The notes under the pieces are model-generated. The model saw only the letters and a program-made list of their open reading frames with translations. It was not told the origin of the DNA and did no database searches. A stretch of DNA of 33,679 nucleotides from Bauldia sp. (lineage in GTDB: Bacteria; Pseudomonadota; Alphaproteobacteria; Rhizobiales; Kaistiaceae). Below are positions 15,041 to 25,022 of the stretch, piece by piece (positions within the stretch are counted from its first letter, which is position 1; every line of letters begins with the position of its first letter). The position numbers and the translations under genes were made by a program. The stretch covers positions 1-33,679 of the forward strand of contig NZ_JAGRLA010000049.1 in the NCBI RefSeq assembly GCF_020442045.1. Direction: 5' to 3'.

Positions 15041-17884
15041 ATGTCTCTCGTCACCGAGATCGACTACGGCACGCCGCGGTCGACCACCGCCGAGACGGTC
15101 ACGCTGACCATAGACGGCCGGACCGTTGCCGTGCCCCGCGGCACGTCGGTCATGCGCGCGGCGATGGAGATGGGGACGGAAATCCCGAAGCTCTGTTCCA
15201 CCGACATGCTGGAATCCTTCGGCTCGTGCCGGCTCTGCCTCGTCGAGATCGAGGGGCGGAACGGCACGCCATCCTCCTGCACCACTCCGGTCGAGGAAGG
15301 CATGGTGGTCAGGACGCAGACCGACCGGCTGAAGCGCCTCCGCCGCGGTGTGATGGAGCTCTACATCTCCGACCATCCGCTCGACTGCCTCACTTGTGCC
15401 GCCAACGGCGATTGCGAATTGCAGGACATGGCCGGCGCGGTCGGGCTTCGCGAGGTCCGTTACGGTTACGAGGGCGACAAGCATCCGGCTCCGGCCAAGG
15501 ACGTCTCGAACCCCTATTTCACCTATGATCCGGCAAAATGCATCGTCTGTTCGCGCTGCGTGCGCGCCTGCGAGGAGGTGCAGGGCACCTTTGCCCTGAC
15601 CATCGCCGGGCGCGGCTTCGGCTCGGTCGTTTCGCCGGGAATGGAAGAGCCGTTCCTCACTTCGGAATGCGTCTCCTGCGGCGCCTGCGTCCAGGCCTGC
15701 CCCACGGCGACGCTGACCGAGAAGTCGATCATCGAGATCGGCCAGCCCGAGCATTCGGTCGTGACCACCTGCGCCTATTGCGGGGTCGGCTGCACGTTCA
15801 AGGCCGAGATGCGCGGCGACGAGGTCGTCCGGATGGTCCCCTACAAGGATGGCAAGGCCAATCGCGGCCACTCCTGCGTCAAGGGACGCTTCGCCTGGGG
15901 CTATACCAACCACAAGGACCGCATCCTCAACCCGATGATCCGCGAGCGGATCACCGATCCGTGGCGCGAGGTTTCGTGGGAGGAGGCGATCGGCCGCGTC
16001 GCCAGCGAATTCAGGCGGATCCAGGAGGCCCATGGGAGGGGCTCGATCGGCGGCATCACCTCGTCGCGCTGCACCAACGAAGAGACCTTTCTCGTCCAGA
16101 AGCTCGTCCGCGCCGGCTTCGGCAACAACAACGTCGACACCTGCGCGCGCGTCTGTCACTCACCGACCGGCTACGGTCTCAAGACGACCTTCGGCACCTC
16201 GGCCGGGACGCAGGATTTCGACTCGGTCGAGCAATCCGACGTCATCATGGTGATCGGCGCCAATCCGACCGACGGCCATCCGGTCTTCGCCTCGCGGATG
16301 AAGAAGCGCCTGAGGGCCGGCGCAAAGCTGATCGTTGTCGACCCCCGGCGCATCGATCTCGTCCGCACCCCCCATGTCGAGGCGGCGCATCACCTGCCGC
16401 TCAGGCCGGGCACCAACGTCGCCGTCCTCGATGCCATCGCCCATGTTGTCGTCACCGAGGGCCTCGTCGACGAGGCTTTCGTGCGGGAGCGCTGTGAATG
16501 GGATGCGTTCCAGGAATGGGCATCCTTCGTCAGCGAGCCGCGCAACAGTCCGGAAGAGGTCGAGAAGCTCTCCGGCGTGCCGGCGGAGACGATCCGGGGA
16601 GCCGCGCGGCTCTACGCGACCGGTGGCAACGCCGCGATCTACTATGGCCTCGGCGTCACCGAGCACAGTCAGGGTTCGACCACGGTGATGGCGATCGCCA
16701 ACCTTGCGATGGCGACCGGCAATATCGGCCGGCCCGGCGTCGGCGTGAATCCGCTGCGCGGCCAGAACAACGTGCAAGGCTCGTGCGACATGGGTTCTTT
16801 CCCGCACGAGCTGCCCGGGTACCGGCATGTCTCGGACGAAACGACCCGCTCGGTCTTCGAAGCGCTGTGGGGCCGTCCGGTCGATGGCGAGCCGGGACTG
16901 CGCATCCCGAACATGCTCGACGGCGCTGTCGATGGTTCCTTCAAGGGCGTCTACATCCAGGGCGAGGACATTCTCCAGTCGGATCCGGATACACGCCACG
17001 TTGCCGCCGGGCTTGCCGCGATGGAATGCGTCGTCATCCACGACCTCTTCCTCAACGAGACCGCCGCCTATGCCCACGTCTTCCTTCCGGGCTCGACGTT
17101 TCTGGAGAAGAACGGCACCTTCACCAACGCCGAGCGGCGGATCCAGCCCGTCCGCAAGGTGATGGCGCCCCGCAACGGATTGGAGGACTGGCAGGTCACC
17201 ATGGCGATCGCCAATGCCATGGACCTGACCATGGACTACGCGCACCCGTCGGAGATCATGGAGGAGATTGCGGCGCTGACGCCGACCTTCGCCGGTGTCT
17301 CCTTCGAGAAGCTCGACCGGCTGGGTTCGATCCAGTGGCCATGCAACGAGGCGTCGCCGGACGGCACCCCGGTGATGCATGTCGGCGGCTTCGTCCGCGG
17401 CAAGGGCCGCTTCGTCGTCACCGAATATATCCCGACCGACGAGCGCACCGGGCCGCGTTTCCCGCTGCTCCTGACCACCGGCCGGATCCTTTCGCAATAT
17501 AATGTCGGCGCCCAGACCCGGCGGACGGCGAACACGGTCTGGCACGAGGAAGACCGGCTGGAGATCCATCCGCATGACGCCGAACAGCGCGGCATCAGGG
17601 ATGGCGACTGGGTCCGCCTGGCAAGCCGTGTCGGCGAGACGACCTTGCGCGCGACGCTGACCGAGCGGGTCGCGCCGGGGGTCGTCTACACGACCTTCCA
17701 TCACCCCGACACGCAGGCCAATGTGGTCACCACCGACTATTCGGACTGGGCGACCAATTGCCCCGAATACAAGGTGACGGCCGTCCAGGTGGCGCCTTCG
17801 AACGGTCCCTCCGGCTGGCAGCAGGAATATGAGGCGCTGGTTCGCGAGAGCCGGCGCATCGCGGTGTCGGAGCCGGCGGAGTGA
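15041..17884 (+). CDS. fdsA: NAD-dependent formate dehydrogenase alpha subunit FdsA
   Basis: A 947-residue catalytic subunit that oxidises formate to CO2 at a bis-molybdopterin guanine dinucleotide metal centre. ATG 15041 follows an AGGAGGA site. Cofactor ligands in order are: [2Fe-2S] Cys52, 63, 66, 80; His-ligated [4Fe-4S] His112, Cys116, 119, 125; two ferredoxin clusters Cys167/170/173/177 and Cys210/213/216/220; and a proximal cluster Cys244/247/251/279. The catalytic pair is Cys372-His373 in ARVCHSPTGYG, so this is a cysteine, not selenocysteine, enzyme. The C-terminal part is the molydopterin-dinucleotide-binding domain. All ligands appear intact and the length is normal. The enzyme could run on molybdenum or tungsten; sequence does not decide. 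It overlaps fdhD by 4 bases. Confidence 0.95.
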   Translation: MSLVTEIDYGTPRSTTAETVTLTIDGRTVAVPRGTSVMRAAMEMGTEIPKLCSTDMLESFGSCRLCLVEIEGRNGTPSSCTTPVEEGMVVRTQTDRLKRLRRGVMELYISDHPLDCLTCAANGDCELQDMAGAVGLREVRYGYEGDKHPAPAKDVSNPYFTYDPAKCIVCSRCVRACEEVQGTFALTIAGRGFGSVVSPGMEEPFLTSECVSCGACVQACPTATLTEKSIIEIGQPEHSVVTTCAYCGVGCTFKAEMRGDEVVRMVPYKDGKANRGHSCVKGRFAWGYTNHKDRILNPMIRERITDPWREVSWEEAIGRVASEFRRIQEAHGRGSIGGITSSRCTNEETFLVQKLVRAGFGNNNVDTCARVCHSPTGYGLKTTFGTSAGTQDFDSVEQSDVIMVIGANPTDGHPVFASRMKKRLRAGAKLIVVDPRRIDLVRTPHVEAAHHLPLRPGTNVAVLDAIAHVVVTEGLVDEAFVRERCEWDAFQEWASFVSEPRNSPEEVEKLSGVPAETIRGAARLYATGGNAAIYYGLGVTEHSQGSTTVMAIANLAMATGNIGRPGVGVNPLRGQNNVQGSCDMGSFPHELPGYRHVSDETTRSVFEALWGRPVDGEPGLRIPNMLDGAVDGSFKGVYIQGEDILQSDPDTRHVAAGLAAMECVVIHDLFLNETAAYAHVFLPGSTFLEKNGTFTNAERRIQPVRKVMAPRNGLEDWQVTMAIANAMDLTMDYAHPSEIMEEIAALTPTFAGVSFEKLDRLGSIQWPCNEASPDGTPVMHVGGFVRGKGRFVVTEYIPTDERTGPRFPLLLTTGRILSQYNVGAQTRRTANTVWHEEDRLEIHPHDAEQRGIRDGDWVRLASRVGETTLRATLTERVAPGVVYTTFHHPDTQANVVTTDYSDWATNCPEYKVTAVQVAPSNGPSGWQQEYEALVRESRRIAVSEPAE

Positions 17885-18711
17885 AGCCGGTGGTCGAATC
17901 CTCGCGGATCGTCGAAACCGTGTGCTGGCGCCGTGGCGAGCACGCGGCGGCAGGGAGGGCGGTCCCGGAAGAGGCGGCGGTGGCCCTCACCTATGACGGT
18001 TCGACCCATGCGGTGATGATGGCGACCCCGGCCGATCTCGAGGACTTCGCGATCGGCTTTTCCCTGACCGAGGGCGTCGTCGGGTCTCCGGCCGAGATCG
18101 AGACGATCGAGGTCGTCGAGGAAGATGCCGGTATCGAGCTGCGCATGCGCCTGGCCGAGCCGGGCGCCACTGCCCTCGCAGCGCGGCGCCGCTTCCTTGC
18201 CGGGCCGGTCGGCTGCGGTCTCTGCGGTATCGAGTCCCTGAACGAGGCGCTGCGGCCGGTGCCGACGGTCGATGGCGGGGCGGCGGTTTCCTACCATACG
18301 ATCCTTGGTGCGCTCGCCGGCCTGCGCGGCGGGCAGCCTCTCCATCGCGAAACGCATGCCGTCCATGCCGCGGCATTCTGGCGGCGGGACGGTGAAATGG
18401 TGGCCGTACGGGAGGACGTCGGACGCCACAATGCTCTGGACAAGCTGGCCGGCGCGCTGGCGACCGAGGGGGTGCCGACGGCGGACGGCTTCATCCTGAT
18501 GACAAGCCGGGTTTCCGTGGAGCTTGTCCAGAAGGCGGCGATGATCGGGGTATCCATGCTGGTCGCGGTTTCAGCCCCGACGGCGCTCGCCATCCGGATC
18601 GCGGAGGCGGCTGGCATGACCATCGCCGCCGTCGCGCGGGACGATGGCTTCGAGGTCTTTTCCCACCCGGATCGTGTCATCGGCGCGAAGGTCGGTGATG
18701 CAGTCCGCTAA
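17881..18711 (+). CDS. fdhD: Formate dehydrogenase accessory sulfurtransferase FdhD (FdsC)
   Basis: A 276-residue protein. The start is GTG 17881, overlapping the fdsA stop (GTGA). FdhD transfers sulfur from a cysteine desulfurase to the molybdenum cofactor of formate dehydrogenase, which is needed for activity. Family marks are the CxxC pair Cys112/Cys115 in GCGLCG, the HETHAVHAAAF segment, and REDVGRHNALDKLAG. Its place directly after fdsA, with translational coupling, supports a dedicated role in maturing FdsA. In this operon type the gene is often called fdsC. Confidence 0.93.
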   Translation: MKPVVESSRIVETVCWRRGEHAAAGRAVPEEAAVALTYDGSTHAVMMATPADLEDFAIGFSLTEGVVGSPAEIETIEVVEEDAGIELRMRLAEPGATALAARRRFLAGPVGCGLCGIESLNEALRPVPTVDGGAAVSYHTILGALAGLRGGQPLHRETHAVHAAAFWRRDGEMVAVREDVGRHNALDKLAGALATEGVPTADGFILMTSRVSVELVQKAAMIGVSMLVAVSAPTALAIRIAEAAGMTIAAVARDDGFEVFSHPDRVIGAKVGDAVR

Positions 18712-18928
18712 GCTGGTCTATATGGCGAACCAGATCGGCAGGTTCTTCGTCACCGAGGATCGTGCCACGGCCGTGAGCGGCATCGCCGATCACCTTCGCA
18801 AGTTCTGGGATCCGCGGATGCGGGCCGAGATCGTTGCCTGTCTGGAAGCGGGCGGAGAGGACCTCGATCCGGCGGTCCGCGAAGCGATCGCTGAATTGTC
18901 CGAGGATGCGCCGCCGGGCGAGCGCTGA
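18698..18928 (+). CDS. fdsD: Formate dehydrogenase delta subunit FdsD
   Basis: A 76-residue protein. ATG 18698 with GAAGG six bases upstream was chosen; the gene overlaps the fdhD end by 14 bases. The core MANQIGRFF...GIADHLRKFWDPRMR is characteristic of the FdsD family, small proteins in fds operons needed for stable or active formate dehydrogenase. It is the last gene of the operon. A hairpin at 18918-18940 overlaps its stop codon. Confidence 0.9.
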   Translation: MQSAKLVYMANQIGRFFVTEDRATAVSGIADHLRKFWDPRMRAEIVACLEAGGEDLDPAVREAIAELSEDAPPGER

Positions 18929-18943
18929 CGCGCCGCTCGCGTC
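18918..18943 (+). terminator. Weak terminator candidate at the end of the fds operon
   Basis: The 7-bp stem GCGAGCG (18918-18924) / CGCTCGC (18934-18940) has a 9-base loop containing the fdsD stop codon, followed by GTCGCTTTAG. The U-tract is only three bases. The convergent diguanylate cyclase gene ends at 18947, leaving only 18 bp, so any terminator must overlap coding DNA. Confidence 0.3.
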
Positions 18944-18946
18944 GCT

Positions 18947-20437
18947 TTAGCTCGATTCCATCAGGGCGTCGAACGTACCGGTGCTGCGGCGGTCGTTGGC
19001 ATAGTCGGTGTAGTAGGCGCGCTTCGCCTCATACATCCGCATGTCGGCCCGGTTGATGACGGCTTCAAGCCGTTCGCCGGCCTTGCCCGTCGCGGCGCCC
19101 ATCGAGAGGCTGAGGCGCACGCCCGAATAATACTGGTTGTTCAGATCGACCAGGCGGTCGATGTCCGCGACCACCGTCTCGGCGTCCGCCTCGTCGACGC
19201 CCGGCAGCAGCACGGCGAACTCGTCGCCACCGATGCGCGCGGCGCAATGCGGCTTCGCGATCGCCTTGCCGAGAACCTCCCCGACACGGCGCAACAGGGC
19301 GTCGCCGGCCCCGTGCCCCCATTGGTCGTTGGCGGCCTTCAGGCCGTTGAGGTCGACCATGATGACCGTGACGGGTCGGAGCCCCTTGCGATCGATCCTG
19401 TTCAATTCCTCGACATAGAAGGAGCGATTGAAGAGCTTGGTCAACACGTCGTGGGTGCCGAGATATTCGAGATAGACCTCGGCCTTCTTGCGCGCCGTGA
19501 TGTCGGTCAGCCCGACCTGTATGAGCGACCAGTCGTCCTCGTGGCCCGGAAGCACCGAGAACTGCATCAGGACATGCACCTCGCTGCCGTCGAGAGCGTA
19601 GTTGAGCACCTCGCGCCGCTGGAACAGCTTTCCGTCCCACAGGTCGATAAGCTGCTCGCGGAAATGGACCTGCATGTCGTCGCGGAAGACATCGTCGATC
19701 CGATGCATGAGGGTCGGCTTGTCCGGCGCCTGGAAGAGCTCGAGCGTCTGGCGGTTCACGTCGAGGACGCGAATCTCGCTCATGCAGCGTTGCACGAATT
19801 CCGGATGGACGTCCGTGAACACCCGCAGGTCCTCGATCCCGAGATCGCGGAGTTCGTCGAGCAGCTGCTTGATGGAGCTGAAATCCTCGACCCAGAGAGA
19901 CACCGGAGAATGCTCGAAGAGACCGCGCGCATATTGCTCGCTCTCCATCTGCCGGCGATGCGCCGTTTCGCGCTCGGTCACGTCCTCGATGGCGAGAAGG
20001 ACCCGGTCCCAGCTCTCCTCGTGTCCAGGCAGGATCTGGCCGGTCAGGCGAATGTCGATCCGTCGTCCGGACAGGCTGTAGTTGACGAGGTTACAGCCGA
20101 ATTCGGCCCGTCCCTCCCAAAGCTGGCAGAGCTCCTCGACATAGGTCGCGAACATCTCGTCACGCAGGATCCGGTCGAGATTGGCGACGAGGTCGTCGAG
20201 GTCGGACGCCTCGAACAGCGCCAGGGTCTTCCGGTTGACCTTGAGGACCCGGATCGCGGCGGCGCAGTCCGCGGCCCGTTGCGGATCGGCCTCGAGATAT
20301 TCCCTGAGCGACGTGACGCCCTGGCGCCGCCACTGGTCGAACTGCTTCCTGACCCCGCTGAAATCCTCAAGCCAAAGGGATACCGGGGCAAGGTCGAACA
20401 TTCCCGCATCGCTGTCGTCGGTATGTTGACCGGGCAT
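18947..20437 (-). CDS. Diguanylate cyclase with two PAS domains
   Basis: A 496-residue protein from ATG 20437, chosen because AGGGA lies 9 bases upstream; ATG 20488 and TTG 20503 are in-frame longer options. Two similar PAS-type domains (about residues 10-150 and 165-330) each begin APVSLWLEDFS or SPVSLWVEDFS and share VLDVNRQTLELF-type segments, so they arose by tandem duplication. Residues 330-490 are the GGDEF domain with intact GGDEF at 403-407 (ARIGGDEFAVLL), so it should make cyclic di-GMP. The allosteric I-site RxxD is replaced by KPHC, suggesting no product inhibition. No membrane helix is seen, so it is a soluble sensor; its ligand is unknown. It is divergent from dodecin. Confidence 0.9.
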   Translation of the reverse strand: MPGQHTDDSDAGMFDLAPVSLWLEDFSGVRKQFDQWRRQGVTSLREYLEADPQRAADCAAAIRVLKVNRKTLALFEASDLDDLVANLDRILRDEMFATYVEELCQLWEGRAEFGCNLVNYSLSGRRIDIRLTGQILPGHEESWDRVLLAIEDVTERETAHRRQMESEQYARGLFEHSPVSLWVEDFSSIKQLLDELRDLGIEDLRVFTDVHPEFVQRCMSEIRVLDVNRQTLELFQAPDKPTLMHRIDDVFRDDMQVHFREQLIDLWDGKLFQRREVLNYALDGSEVHVLMQFSVLPGHEDDWSLIQVGLTDITARKKAEVYLEYLGTHDVLTKLFNRSFYVEELNRIDRKGLRPVTVIMVDLNGLKAANDQWGHGAGDALLRRVGEVLGKAIAKPHCAARIGGDEFAVLLPGVDEADAETVVADIDRLVDLNNQYYSGVRLSLSMGAATGKAGERLEAVINRADMRMYEAKRAYYTDYANDRRSTGTFDALMESS

Positions 20438-20530
20438 GGGTTTTGGTCCCTGCACGCGCAGATTGATCCGAGGACCAACACATCCCATCGAATCCCATAC
20501 CAAACGGTAAACTCTAAAATTCTACGCGAA

Positions 20531-20544
20531 CGGGAGACCTCCCG
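20531..20544. repeat. 14-bp palindrome in the cyclase/dodecin intergenic region
   Basis: CGGGAG-AC-CTCCCG is a perfect 6-bp dyad with a 2-bp centre, about 50 bases before the dodecin start and 94 bases before the cyclase start. It could be an operator or a short hairpin; nothing more can be said. Confidence 0.35.
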
Positions 20545-20594
20545 CCGAGCCGTGCTATCGTCGCCGCCCGCTCAATCGCAGGAGGAAGATAGTG

Positions 20595-20798
20595 ATGGCT
20601 ATGCTCAAGGTGGTCGAGGTTCTGGCCGAGTCGAAGAAAAGCTGGGACGACGCGGCTCAGGTCGCCGTGACCAACGCCGCGAAAACGGTGCGCAAGATCA
20701 GGTCGATCAACATCGTGAACATGCAGGCGACGGTCAACGGCAAGGGCAAGATCGACAGCTACCGGATCAACGCCAAGATCACGTTCGAGCTGGACTGA
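20595..20798 (+). CDS. Dodecin family flavin-binding protein
   Basis: A 67-residue protein with ATG 20595 behind GGAGGAAG; GTG 20592 and ATG 20601 are alternatives. The sequence has the dodecin pattern: KVVEVLAESKKSWDDAAQ with the flavin-stacking Trp17, then NIVNMQATVNGKGKIDSYR and INAKITFEL. Dodecins assemble as hollow 12-mers that store or buffer flavins, and in bacteria sometimes bind coenzyme A. The gene stands alone between a divergent cyclase gene and a convergent amidase gene. Confidence 0.9.
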   Translation: MAMLKVVEVLAESKKSWDDAAQVAVTNAAKTVRKIRSINIVNMQATVNGKGKIDSYRINAKITFELD

Positions 20799-20801
20799 TC
20801 C

Positions 20802-20817
20802 CCGGCATTGATGCCGG
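20802..20817. terminator. Hairpin between dodecin and amidase genes
   Basis: A perfect 7-bp dyad, CCGGCAT/ATGCCGG, separated by TG, in the 34-bp gap between convergent stops. There is no T-run on either side, so intrinsic termination is doubtful. Confidence 0.35.
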
Positions 20818-20832
20818 CGCGGTGGCGGTCGG

Positions 20833-22188
20833 TCAGCGCCGCCAGGCTGATCGATCGGCGATATATGATTGCAGCCACCGCGCCGTCCGCAGCAGCTCGC
20901 CGTCTTCGCCGTGGCGTCCGACGAGCTGCACGCCGATGGGCAGGCCGTTGGCGCTTTCCAGCAGCGGAAGCGTGATCGCGGGCAGCCCGCAAAGGGACCA
21001 GAGATTGTTGAAGGCCGAGTTGCCCGTCGACTCGAGACCGTGCGGTGCCGCGCCGGGCGCCGCCGGCGTGACGATCGCGTCATAGCGCTCGAAGAGATGG
21101 TCGAGTTCGGCCTTGATCTCGGCCTGGCGGTCCAGGGCGTCGAGATAGTCGACCGCCGGAATGGTCCGGCTATCCTCGATCATCGTCCGCATGAAGTCGC
21201 TCAACTGGCCGGCGCCACGATCGTGATAGGGCCCATAGGTGCGGGCGATGCCGACGTTGGTCAGCGTCATCAGCACCTGGTCGCTGTCCTCGATGCGGTC
21301 GGTCAACGGAACCTCCTCGCAGCGATCGGCGAGCTTGCCGATGAGGTCCGCGAACCCGGCCTGCGTATCCACCTCGGCAAGATCCCAGCTCATCGTCTTC
21401 ACGAAGGCGAGGGACGGTGTGGCGGGTGGTTCTGTCAATGCCGTGTCGAGAAGATGGGGGCGCGCGAGTGCGCGCGTGGCCCGGTCGCGGGGATCGTATC
21501 CGGCGAGCGCGTCGACGATCAGCGCCGCGTCGGGGACGCTGCGGGCAAACACTCCGGCGGTGTCGAGGGGCGGTGCCTGCGGCAGGATTCCGGTTCGCGG
21601 AATGAGTCCGAAGCTCGGCTTGAAACCGACGACGCCGCAAAAGGATGCGGGACGGATCACCGATCCGTTTGTCTGCGTACCGATCGCCAGAGGCGCCATT
21701 CTGGCGCCGACGGCGGCGGCCGAACCGGAAGACGAGCCGCCCGGCGTGTGTTCCCGGTGATGGGGGTTGCGGGTGCCGCCCGGGTGTCGGGCGCCGAGCT
21801 CGGTGGTGACCGTCTTGCCGAGGATCACCGCGCCGGCTTCCTTCAATCGCGCGACGACCACCGCATCCTCGGCCGGTCGCCGGCCGGCGTCGAGCGGCGT
21901 GCCGTTCTCGGTCGGCAGGTCCGAGGTGTCGACAATGTCCTTGATCGCCACGGCGACGCCATGCAGCGACCCGATCTGGTCCCCCGACGCCCGTCTTGCG
22001 TCACATGCCTCGGCCTGGGCGAGGGCGGATTGCGGCTGGAGATGGACGAAGGCGCCGATTTCGGGCTCGCGTTCGGCGATCCGTTCGAGCAGCGCTCCGA
22101 CGTAGGAAACCGCGGCAAGGTCGCCGCGCGCCATCATATCGCGCGCGGCAATTGCATCGAGATCGGCAAGGTCGTTTGGCATTGGCAT
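20833..22188 (-). CDS. Amidase signature family hydrolase
   Basis: A 451-residue amidase. The Ser-cisSer-Lys triad is recognisable: Lys83 in VAIKDIVDTSDLPT, the glycine/serine-rich segment TPGGSSSGSAAA (148-159) with the cis-serine, and nucleophile Ser176 in GTQTNGSVIRPASFCG. The canonical GGS is NGS here, which keeps the serine. The C-terminal LPAITLPLLESANGLPIGVQ is also typical. Family members hydrolyse amides such as aryl amides, aminoacyl-tRNA amides and ureas; substrate unknown. There are no GatB or GatC genes nearby and it lacks GatA features, so it is probably catabolic. The start is ATG 22188; ATG 22182 is equally possible. Confidence 0.9.
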   Translation of the reverse strand: MPMPNDLADLDAIAARDMMARGDLAAVSYVGALLERIAEREPEIGAFVHLQPQSALAQAEACDARRASGDQIGSLHGVAVAIKDIVDTSDLPTENGTPLDAGRRPAEDAVVVARLKEAGAVILGKTVTTELGARHPGGTRNPHHREHTPGGSSSGSAAAVGARMAPLAIGTQTNGSVIRPASFCGVVGFKPSFGLIPRTGILPQAPPLDTAGVFARSVPDAALIVDALAGYDPRDRATRALARPHLLDTALTEPPATPSLAFVKTMSWDLAEVDTQAGFADLIGKLADRCEEVPLTDRIEDSDQVLMTLTNVGIARTYGPYHDRGAGQLSDFMRTMIEDSRTIPAVDYLDALDRQAEIKAELDHLFERYDAIVTPAAPGAAPHGLESTGNSAFNNLWSLCGLPAITLPLLESANGLPIGVQLVGRHGEDGELLRTARWLQSYIADRSAWRR

Positions 22189-22283
22189 CCACCGCTCAGT
22201 CAGGATGACCTGACGACAAGCGGACGACCATACACAGAATCGCGGTTGCCACGAAACGTGTGCCGGCCCGGCCCGTGAATGAC

Positions 22284-24659
<2,376 letters not shown>

Positions 24660-25022
24660 GTCCGTAATACTTTCCGGGAGATGCAATATACCCCCCTAGG
24701 GTATAAGTGGCCGCGACGCAATCCGCAACCGGCCCGTGGCGGAACGAAGCCCCGCCGACGCCGTGACGCGGGAGGGCGCTTTCGCGCTCTATTCCGCAAG
24801 ATCACGGGGGAGGCGGCCCGAGACCACGTGGCGGCAATCCGTCCCGCATGGGTCCCGCGGCGGAAATCCGACGGATCGCGACGCCGGACCAATGAACGGG
24901 TCGTCCTCATCAGTAGCGCCGAAAGCTAAGATTGGCTGCTGTCGCGTAGGCGGTCATTAACCGCTGATCCCGTAACGTCGCGACCAGGTGAACCGGTTTT
25001 TCTGAATTCCTGCAGGCCCTTG
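24660..25022. promoter_or_regulatory. Divergent intergenic region with copper-type operator
   Basis: A 363-bp non-coding stretch between the copper ATPase (-) and the acetyltransferase gene (+). It contains the 19-bp dyad described separately at 24687-24705. Further right there is a small hairpin GCGGT/ACCGC (24950-24964) about 60 bases before the acetyltransferase start. Reading frames in the remainder look like background and no gene is called. Confidence 0.5.
24687..24705. promoter_or_regulatory. CsoR-like copper operator
   Basis: TATACCC-CCCTA-GGGTATA is a 7-bp perfect dyad with a 5-bp centre. CsoR/RcnR-family repressors bind sites made of TA-rich ends flanking G/C-tracts, of the form ATACCC...GGGTAT. 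It lies 28-46 bases upstream of the copper ATPase start, where it would cover the promoter. CueR sites (ACCTTGCC...GGCAAGGT) do not match. The regulator gene is not in the window. Confidence 0.7.
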
